Positions 58,226 through 64,000 of a stretch of DNA of 64,000 nt are shown one piece after another. Every line of letters begins with the position of its first letter. Position 1 is the first letter of the stretch. Source of the DNA: Mycobacterium rhizamassiliense (GTDB lineage: Bacteria; Actinomycetota; Actinomycetes; Mycobacteriales; Mycobacteriaceae); the NCBI RefSeq assembly GCF_900157375.1, contig NZ_LT721901.1:4669685-4733684 (forward strand), written 5' to 3'. The notes beneath the pieces were generated by a model. It saw only the letters and a list, made by a program, of their open reading frames with translations. It did not search any database and was not told the origin of the DNA. The translations under genes were made by a program, and so were the position numbers.

Positions 58226-59676
58226 CGCTGGACGGCCGCGTGCGCTCCGGCGCGGCGGCCGAAGAACGAGCCCTCCCCCAGCTGCGTGCCGCTGGCATAG
58301 CCCTTGCCGTCCTGCGCGAGGTTGGCGGCACAGGCGCCGGCCGCGTACAGGCCGGGCACGACGGAGCCGTCTTCGTGTAGCACCTGCCCGTCCACGGAAG
58401 TGGCCAACCCGCCGATGGTGAACCCGGCGTACATGGCCTTGCCCAGCGACATGTCGAACGCGCCCCACGGGCCTTTGTCTTGTGCCGCAAGGAATTCCGG
58501 CTGCTTGTGAAATTCGGGATCCTCGCCGCGTGCCGCGTGGGTGTTGTAGTTGTCCAGCGTGGTGGCCAGGTTGCCCGCCGGGATCCCCAGCGCCGTTTCC
58601 ATCTCGGCGACCGATTCCCAGCCGTCGATCAGCGGGACCAGCGGCATGGTCGGGTGTTCCAGGTGCGCCTCGTCGACGATCAGGTAGGCCGCGCTGTCCG
58701 GCTGGTCCATGATGAACCCGGAAGTCCGGGAGTGATAGGAGTCTTCGGCCACGAAGCGCTTCCCGAGCTTGTTCACGATGATCCCGGTGAGCAGGATCGA
58801 CGGCGGGTACGGCGGCGCCGTGATGAAGATCTGATCCATGTGCCGGGTGGCGCCGCCGGCCGACACGCCCATCCGGATGCCCAGGCCGTCGTCGTAGGTA
58901 TTGCCGAGCACGAACGGCTTCTCGGCGAGCTTCGGCGTGTACTTGGCAACCATGTCGGGGTTCATCACGAATCCCCCGGCGGCAATGATCACCGACTTTG
59001 CCTTGATCGCACCGGTTTCGGAGAACTGCTTCCAATTCGCGCCCGTCACCGCGCCCGAATCGTCGACGATCAGCTCGGTGGCGCCGGTCTCGTACCGGAT
59101 CTGCACGCCGAGGCTGGCGGCCCGCTTCAACAGCAGGTCGATCACCATGCTGGCGCCGCCGGTGTCACCGGGCACGGGAACCTTGTGGCCGCGCGGGGCC
59201 GGCACGGCCTTCTCCAGGAACGGCCACACCTTCTCGTTGCCGGTGAACATCAGGCCCTCGGTGTTGGGCTGGATCACGGCTTTGCCCGGGAAGTAGCTGC
59301 GCTCGAACTGGAACCCCAGGTCTTCCAGCCAGTTGAAGTGCTCGACGCTGCCGTCGCAGTAGGCGCGGATCTTGTCCAGCTCGGGTTCCCGCGACACCGC
59401 GACGAGGTAGGAGTACATCTCGTCGGGAGAGTCCTGGTGCCCGGTGGCCTGCTGGACCGCGGTCCCCCCGCCCAGGTAGAAGTGTCCCCCGGCCATCGAC
59501 GTCGTTCCGCCCGCCGCGGCGGCCCGCTCGAGGACCAGTACCCGCGCGCCGGCGGTCGCCGCGGTCACCGCCGCGCAGCCGCCGCCGATGCCGAACCCGA
59601 TCACGAGGACGTCGACCTCGTCCGACCAGGACGTCACCGTGTCCGCGCTGACCGTTGCTGGGATCTCGGTGCTCAT
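58222..59676 (-). CDS. FAD-dependent fumarate reductase/KstD-like flavoprotein (Rv1817-like)
   Basis: A 484-residue flavoprotein with the FAD-binding fold VDVLVIGFGIGGGCAAVTA and the GG motif ERAAAAGGTTSMAGGHFYLG. A C-terminal cap and FAD-tail segment MYAGFTIGGLATSVDGQVLH, then VPGLYAAGACAANLAQDGKG, completes the fold. This group comprises fumarate reductases and 3-ketosteroid delta-1-dehydrogenases. The active-site Tyr and acid residues needed to separate the two were not assigned. ATG follows GAGGAGGAG. Starts 50 bases after the VOC gene. Confidence 0.88.
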   Translation of the reverse strand: MSTEIPATVSADTVTSWSDEVDVLVIGFGIGGGCAAVTAATAGARVLVLERAAAAGGTTSMAGGHFYLGGGTAVQQATGHQDSPDEMYSYLVAVSREPELDKIRAYCDGSVEHFNWLEDLGFQFERSYFPGKAVIQPNTEGLMFTGNEKVWPFLEKAVPAPRGHKVPVPGDTGGASMVIDLLLKRAASLGVQIRYETGATELIVDDSGAVTGANWKQFSETGAIKAKSVIIAAGGFVMNPDMVAKYTPKLAEKPFVLGNTYDDGLGIRMGVSAGGATRHMDQIFITAPPYPPSILLTGIIVNKLGKRFVAEDSYHSRTSGFIMDQPDSAAYLIVDEAHLEHPTMPLVPLIDGWESVAEMETALGIPAGNLATTLDNYNTHAARGEDPEFHKQPEFLAAQDKGPWGAFDMSLGKAMYAGFTIGGLATSVDGQVLHEDGSVVPGLYAAGACAANLAQDGKGYASGTQLGEGSFFGRRAGAHAAVQR

Positions 59677-59725
59677 TGGCGCCACTCCTCCTCATCGCTG
59701 CGCTCTGCATCGTCGCCGGCGCAGC

Positions 59726-60226
59726 TCACCGTTGCTCCTGTTTGATGTAGTCGTAGAACGCCCGCATTTCGGGCGAGACGTAGGCGATCTCCAGAAACGG
59801 CACACTCGCCTGTGGCGCTGCCACGTAAGCGAATTGGATCCCGCCGGGCATCACGCCTTGCTGCACTACCTCGCCGCCATGGTTGGCCACATCGGCCAGG
59901 GCCGCCTCAAATTGCTCGGGGCTGTCGGCCTCGGTGCAGATGTGATGCAACCCCGGCTCCGAGCCACGCAGAAATTCACTATAGACGTTCTCCCCACTGA
60001 CCGGCTGGATCAGCTCGAGTTGCATGTCACCGAGATAGCTCAGCGAGATGCTGGCGACGAAGTCGGCGGGCTTGCCGCGGTAGCTGCAGCTGTCCGGAGC
60101 AAAGTGCACCTCGGGGATGCGCACCCACTTGCGGACGCCTAACAGGCCGGTGAGAGCCGTTTCGGTGGCGTCCAGGTCGGTGGTAACCCAGGCGATCTGC
60201 GTCGGTGATTGAACGGGGAGCGTCAT
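59726..60226 (-). CDS. VOC (glyoxalase/dioxygenase) superfamily protein
   Basis: A 166-residue protein with one or two beta-alpha-beta-beta-beta VOC modules (IAWVTTDLDATETALTGLLG, LELIQPVSGENVYSEFL, GLHHICTEADS, PFLEIAYVSPEMRAFYDYI). His in GLHHIC and Glu in LEIAYV are candidate metal ligands. Methylmalonyl-CoA epimerases, glyoxalases and ring-cleaving dioxygenases all share this fold. Cotranscribed with the flavoprotein. The function is unknown. Confidence 0.85.
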   Translation of the reverse strand: MTLPVQSPTQIAWVTTDLDATETALTGLLGVRKWVRIPEVHFAPDSCSYRGKPADFVASISLSYLGDMQLELIQPVSGENVYSEFLRGSEPGLHHICTEADSPEQFEAALADVANHGGEVVQQGVMPGGIQFAYVAAPQASVPFLEIAYVSPEMRAFYDYIKQEQR

Positions 60227-60315
60227 CGCTTGGCAGGATAGCCCAGTTTGTCGGCGGGCAGAAAGGGTCCGAAACTCTTTGCCGCGAGCGACCGAGCCGC
60301 GCCGGAATCGGGCGG

Positions 60316-60329
60316 GTGAACACGTTCTA
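60316..60329. promoter_or_regulatory. KstR-like palindrome
   Basis: GTGAACACGTTCTA contains the palindromic core GAAC-AC-GTTC and matches the mycobacterial sterol repressor site TNNAACNNGTTNNA except the first base. It sits about 90 bases upstream of the VOC start and beyond the TetR stop, so it could control the VOC-flavoprotein unit. It could equally be a site for the adjacent TetR protein. Confidence 0.45.
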
Positions 60330-60362
60330 ATTCCGCGCCCTTGAAGACCGTGGGCCCGACCG

Positions 60363-61064
60363 TCAGTGCTGGGCCAGCAAGTCCACCAGTAGCCGCAGCT
60401 GTGTGTTGAAGACGGCCTCAGGATCGGTCAGCGTGTCGGCGCCGTATTGCCCGAACACCTCGAGGCTGATCGCGCCCATCACCCCGGCCCAGAACAAGAA
60501 GCACTTGGCGATGACGGAATCGTCGCCGGGAAAACCGAATTCGTGGCGAATGCGTCCGAAGTCCGACGACATCGGTTGTGGTGCAACGCTATTGGTGAGT
60601 CGGATATCGCCGGTGGCAATTCCGGAGGCGATGGCGTCCAGGATCGCCCCGACCACGCGGGTGCCGACGCCGATCGTGCGCTCCGGCGGCGCGTGATATC
60701 CGGGCACCGGACTCCCGTACAGCAGGGCCCATTCGGCGGGATGCGCTACGGCCCAACGCCTTGTCGCACGCGCGATGGCGACGACGTCGTCGCTCCATAG
60801 GTCGTCGACGGTCTCGCGGGCGCGGTCCACCGTGTCGGCCAGGTCGGAATAGACGTCGACGAGCAGCAGGGTCAGCAGCTCGTCGCGACTCGACACGTAC
60901 CGATACACCGCCGAGGACACCATGCCGAGGTCGCGGGCGATCGCCCGCAGCGACAACCCGGCGGCGCCGCGGTCGATTAGGTGGCGGCGACCCAGCTGGA
61001 CGATCCTCGCCTCGATCTGCTCACGCGACTCCTGGCGCTTGCCCACCCGGTCAGTCTGACACAA
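60363..61064 (-). CDS. TetR-family transcriptional regulator (Rv1816-like)
   Basis: A 233-residue repressor. The N-terminal helix-turn-helix has AGLSLRAIARDLGMVSSAVY and RYVSSRDELLTLLLVDVY. The C-terminal ligand domain carries the WALLYGSPVPGYHAP segment that groups it with actinobacterial TetR_C proteins. A TTG start is shown; GTG six codons later also works. It is divergent from the Ddn-like gene across about 107 bases, its likeliest target. Confidence 0.9.
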   Translation of the reverse strand: MCQTDRVGKRQESREQIEARIVQLGRRHLIDRGAAGLSLRAIARDLGMVSSAVYRYVSSRDELLTLLLVDVYSDLADTVDRARETVDDLWSDDVVAIARATRRWAVAHPAEWALLYGSPVPGYHAPPERTIGVGTRVVGAILDAIASGIATGDIRLTNSVAPQPMSSDFGRIRHEFGFPGDDSVIAKCFLFWAGVMGAISLEVFGQYGADTLTDPEAVFNTQLRLLVDLLAQH

Positions 61065-61171
61065 CCGAGATCACTGCTCTTGCATTTAAATGTCGGGTGT
61101 GGCACCCTGGCCGAACATGAGAGCACCGCTCTCGAAACCCCTCGGGGTCAGCTCGGCCGAAAGGACGTCCG

Positions 61172-61618
61172 ATGTCCACCCGCTACGAAGAACCCAACCG
61201 CATCGCCCAGGCCGGCAACGCGGTCATCCGCTGGCTCGCTGAGCTCGGCGTCAGCATCGCCGGCACCCAGGCGCTACACGTGCGCGGCCGCAAGACCGGA
61301 AAGTCCCGCGCGGTGGTGATCAACCTGCTGACCGTCGACGGTGTGGATTACGTGGTCTCGCCGCGGGGCAATACCCAGTGGGCGCGCAACGTCAGGGCCG
61401 CGGGCACTGTCGAGATCGGCTCGCGCTGGCGCCGGCGGCCCGCCGCGATCACCGAGGTCGGCGACGCCGCAAAACCGGAGCTGCTGCGGCGCTACCTGGC
61501 GCGGTGGTACTGGCAGGTCAAGGGTTATGTCGCCGGGTTGACGCCGGAGTCCAGCGAGGAGCAGCTGCTGGCGGCAGCGCCGTCGATTCCGGTGTTCGCG
61601 CTGGCAACCCGGGCCTAG
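61172..61618 (+). CDS. deazaflavin (F420)-dependent nitroreductase-family protein (Ddn-like)
   Basis: A 148-residue split-barrel protein with the conserved family core ALHVRGRKTGKSRAVVINLL and YVVSPRGNTQWARNVRAAG. Characterised relatives such as Ddn bind F420H2 and reduce quinones or nitro compounds. The ATG follows CCGAAAGGACG. It is divergent from the TetR gene. Confidence 0.9.
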   Translation: MSTRYEEPNRIAQAGNAVIRWLAELGVSIAGTQALHVRGRKTGKSRAVVINLLTVDGVDYVVSPRGNTQWARNVRAAGTVEIGSRWRRRPAAITEVGDAAKPELLRRYLARWYWQVKGYVAGLTPESSEEQLLAAAPSIPVFALATRA

Positions 61619-61625
61619 ACCGGCC

Positions 61626-62312
61626 TCAGCGGTGAGCCTGCGGCCGCCAACCGGCCGAGGCGCCGAGGTCCTGGCGGACCTGCTGCGAGGTGGTCTGCCA
61701 CGACACCGCCGCCGGAAGGTCGCCCCAGACGCTGTTGAAGATGCCGACGATCTGTCCGCCCGCCGTGGTGTACACGGGCCCGCCGGAGTCGCCGGGGTGG
61801 CTCTGGACGCCGTGGGACATGGTGAACCAGCCGTTGTTGACGCTTTCCACGGTTCCGCACGTTTCGCCGGTGACGATGCCGAAGTGGCAGACGCCTTCGC
61901 CGGGGTGCGGCACGGCGCCGTTGGACACCAGCGGCCGCCCGCTGGGCAGGATGTCGTTCGCCGGGACGTTGCCGTCCAGCACGATCGCCTCGTAGTCGGT
62001 GACGACCTGGTCGGTGGTTACCGTCGTCCCGCTGGGCGTGTCATCTCGGAAGGTCGCCAGGTGGCCGATGACGTTGCGGTTCTTGTCGGTGACGACGGTG
62101 TTCGAGCCGCTGCGGCAGTGCCCGGCGGTGTAGGCGATCTTCTGGGCAGGGTCGACGTAGCCCAGCGTGCACATGCGGTTTTCCTGGAGAATCTCCATGC
62201 CTGGATACACCATGACCGGGTCCGCGTGGGCCTTGCCTGCGGGCAGGCCGGGGATGAAAGCCAACACGGCAACCGATGCGGCGAATGTGCGCAGTGCCAG
62301 GCGTTGCAGCAT
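61626..62312 (-). CDS. secreted trypsin-like serine protease homologue (Rv1815-like)
   Basis: A 228-residue secreted protein. The signal peptide (LQRLALRTFAASVAVLAFI core) ends at an AHA site. The catalytic triad is recognisable as His in AYTAGHC, Asp in DYEAIVLD and Ser in HPGDSGGPVYTT, all intact. Cysteines in RMCTLGYV, GHCRSG, GVCHFGIV and GETCGTV suggest disulfides. The target is unknown. It begins 105 bases before the next minus-strand gene's stop. Confidence 0.9.
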   Translation of the reverse strand: MLQRLALRTFAASVAVLAFIPGLPAGKAHADPVMVYPGMEILQENRMCTLGYVDPAQKIAYTAGHCRSGSNTVVTDKNRNVIGHLATFRDDTPSGTTVTTDQVVTDYEAIVLDGNVPANDILPSGRPLVSNGAVPHPGEGVCHFGIVTGETCGTVESVNNGWFTMSHGVQSHPGDSGGPVYTTAGGQIVGIFNSVWGDLPAAVSWQTTSQQVRQDLGASAGWRPQAHR

Positions 62313-62416
62313 GGACGGACTCCGTTCCGTCGAGGTCAGCGCGATCGCCAACCACAAAATGAGACTACGTCGTTACGGTTTCGACATCGAGCTATTCGCG
62401 CTGACCGCCGGAAACG

Positions 62417-63358
62417 TTACGGCGAGGTGGCGAGCCCGGGCGCGCTGCTGACCTGGCCGGCCGTCCGGGGCTCCCACCCCGGGGGGCCGAAGACGTAGCC
62501 GAGCCGATCGCGCAGCCGGCTCGCCGACCGCCAGTCGCGCGCGATCGCGACGTATTCGCGAATCTGCAGGTTCCAGATGTTGAAGGTGTCGACCTGCTTG
62601 GTGAGGCCGTAGTGCGGGCGGAACTCCTCGGCCTGGAAGCTGCCGAACAGCCGGTCCCAGACGATGAAGATGCCGCCGTAGTTCTTGTCCAGGTACAGCT
62701 GGTCCATCCCGTGGTGCACCCGGTGATGCGACGGGGTGTTGAGGACGAACTCGAACGGGCGCGGCAGCTTGCCGACCCGCTCGGTGTGCACCCAGAACTG
62801 GTAGATCAGGTTCAGCGACCAGCTGAAGAAGATCATCCAGGGCGGAATGCCCAAGAGCGGCAACGGAATCCACAGCAGGACCTCGCCGCTGTTGTTCCAC
62901 TTCTGGCGCAGCGCGGTGGCGAAGTTGAAGTATTGGCTGGAGTGGTGGGCCTGGTGCGTGGCCCAGATCAGCCGAACCCGGTGGGCGATGCGGTGGTAGG
63001 CGTAATACAGCAGGTCGACGCCCAGGATGGCGATCGCCCACGTGTACCACCGGGTCGCCGACAGATGCCACGGCGCCACATACGCGTAGAGCGCGGCATA
63101 GCCGAGCAGGGCCAGCGTCTTCCAGGCGGCCGTGGTGGCGACCGAGACCAGCCCCATCGAGATGCTCGTCAGCGAGTCGCGGGTCAGATACGCGCCGGAG
63201 CCGGGCCGCGCGCTCTCGGCGGCGGCCTCCAGGCGTTCCAGCTTGCGCGCCGCGGTCCACTCGAGGGTCAGCAGCAACAAGAAGAACGGAATCGCGAACA
63301 GCACCGGGTCCCGCATCTGCGGGGGCAACCCGAACCAGAACCCGGTGACAGCACTCAC
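62417..63358 (-). CDS. erg3: sterol desaturase/fatty acid hydroxylase family membrane protein (Erg3-like)
   Basis: A 313-residue membrane di-iron enzyme with the three histidine clusters YHRIAHRVRL, THQAHHSSQYFNF and SHHRVHHGMDQLYLDKNYGG, typical of sterol C5-desaturase and fatty acid hydroxylases. There are several membrane helices (FAIPFFLLLLTLEW at the N-terminus). The true substrate in mycobacteria is not known; a lipid hydroxylation is probable. GTG start. The Erg3 name rests on synteny with Rv1814. Confidence 0.9.
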   Translation of the reverse strand: MSAVTGFWFGLPPQMRDPVLFAIPFFLLLLTLEWTAARKLERLEAAAESARPGSGAYLTRDSLTSISMGLVSVATTAAWKTLALLGYAALYAYVAPWHLSATRWYTWAIAILGVDLLYYAYHRIAHRVRLIWATHQAHHSSQYFNFATALRQKWNNSGEVLLWIPLPLLGIPPWMIFFSWSLNLIYQFWVHTERVGKLPRPFEFVLNTPSHHRVHHGMDQLYLDKNYGGIFIVWDRLFGSFQAEEFRPHYGLTKQVDTFNIWNLQIREYVAIARDWRSASRLRDRLGYVFGPPGWEPRTAGQVSSAPGLATSP

Positions 63359-63419
63359 ACGGATAGATTACGACGGGCGGCCGCCGACGCCGGCCCCGAT
63401 CGATGAGGTGTTTGAGCGC

Positions 63420-64000
63420 GTGAGGACTGTGCTGGTAATCGGCTCCGGATTTGCGGGCCTATGGGCGGCCCTGGGCGCCGCCCGGCGCCTCGACGAACTC
63501 GGAGTCCCGGCGGGCGCCGTCGAGGTCACCGTGCTCAGCGCCCGGCCGTTCCACGACATCCGGGTGCGCAACTACGAGGCCGACCTGAGCGCCTGCCGCA
63601 TCCCGCTGGCCGACGTCCTCGACCCGGCCGGCGTCGCGCACGTCACCGCGGACGTGACGGCGATCGACCCCGACGCCCGCGTGGTCACCACGAAGGACGG
63701 CGCGACGTACGACTATGACCGGCTGGTGCTGGCGTCGGGCAGCCAGGTCGTCAAACCCGCCATCGGCGGCCTGGCCGAATTCGGCTTCGACGTCGACACC
63801 TACGACGGCGCCGCCGCACTGGATCGGCACCTGCGGGGGCTCGCGGACGATCAGGCGGCGACGGTTGTCGTGGTGGGTGCCGGGCCGACCGGCATCGAGA
63901 CGGCCTGCGAGCTGCCGAATCGGCTGCGCGCGTTGTCCTCTCGACGGGCGCGGGTGGTTCTCGTCGACCACGGCGGCGTCGGTTCCGACATGGGCGACTC
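63420..64000 (+). CDS. NADH dehydrogenase-like FAD oxidoreductase, 3' part outside window (Rv1812c-like)
   Basis: The N-terminal 193 residues of a two-dinucleotide-fold oxidoreductase. FAD motif VIGSGFAGLWAALGAARRL is at residues 6-24, followed by FHDIRVRNYEADLSACRIPL and the second fold TVVVVGAGPTGIETACELP. It resembles NDH-2-type NADH dehydrogenases. GTG 63420 is one start; in-frame GTG 63408 is an alternative. It is divergent from the erg3-like gene. Confidence 0.9.
   Translation, partial: MRTVLVIGSGFAGLWAALGAARRLDELGVPAGAVEVTVLSARPFHDIRVRNYEADLSACRIPLADVLDPAGVAHVTADVTAIDPDARVVTTKDGATYDYDRLVLASGSQVVKPAIGGLAEFGFDVDTYDGAAALDRHLRGLADDQAATVVVVGAGPTGIETACELPNRLRALSSRRARVVLVDHGGVGSDMGD

Overview
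The window is chromosomal DNA from a slow-growing Mycobacterium. It is high-GC, has two PPE genes, an F420-type oxidoreductase, apa and garA, a mycobacterial LexA box and an IdeR box. From memory, gene order matches in reverse the M. tuberculosis stretch from Rv1868/Rv1867 down to Rv1812c, so it is a colinear backbone with lineage-specific insertions. A complete set of urease genes argues against M. avium or M. intracellulare themselves, which are usually urease-negative, and fits a urease-positive relative such as M. colombiense or M. scrofulaceum. That species-level guess is inference.

Layout. 1-4.1 kb: a truncated NAD(P)-binding gene, a thiolase-like protein, an extra UppP and an SDR. 4.1-6.5 kb: a phosphoketolase gene broken by one missing base. 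6.5-12.7 kb: a CPBP protease, a zinc alcohol dehydrogenase, a small membrane protein, and modABC followed by the secreted antigen gene apa. 12.9-16.1 kb: an SDR, an LLM-type oxidoreductase and ndh. 16.1-27.1 kb: urease, split into ureABCF and ureGD by a 6.3 kb block on the opposite strand holding an agmatinase/guanidine-hydrolase-like enzyme, two PPE genes and an APC permease. A degenerate second copy of the ureF 3' end remains in front of ureG.

27.1-32.4 kb: a thioesterase, an iron-box-controlled small RNA matching MrsI by position and architecture, the blaI/M56 pair, gnd1 and guaB1. 32.6-41.2 kb: two CNNM/CBS membrane proteins, glcB, a membrane-anchored protein with a VWA-like end, a CTP-synthase-like glutamine amidotransferase and a haloalkane dehalogenase. 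41.2-42.7 kb: a 13E12/HNH gene with a LexA box over its start codon. 42.8-56.2 kb: a long codirectional minus-strand block (ilvG, secA2, pgsA2, DUF881, sbp, DUF881, gcvH, garA, merR, DUF151 nuclease, merR, tandem glycine riboswitch, gcvP). 56.3-64 kb: bacA, a flavoprotein with a VOC protein, a TetR regulator, a Ddn-like protein, a secreted serine-protease homologue, a sterol-desaturase family protein and the start of an NDH-like dehydrogenase.

The strongest candidate for an undescribed system is the block inside the urease locus. The enzyme would release urea from a guanidino compound, the permease and PPE proteins could bring that compound in, and the flanking urease would turn the urea into ammonia.
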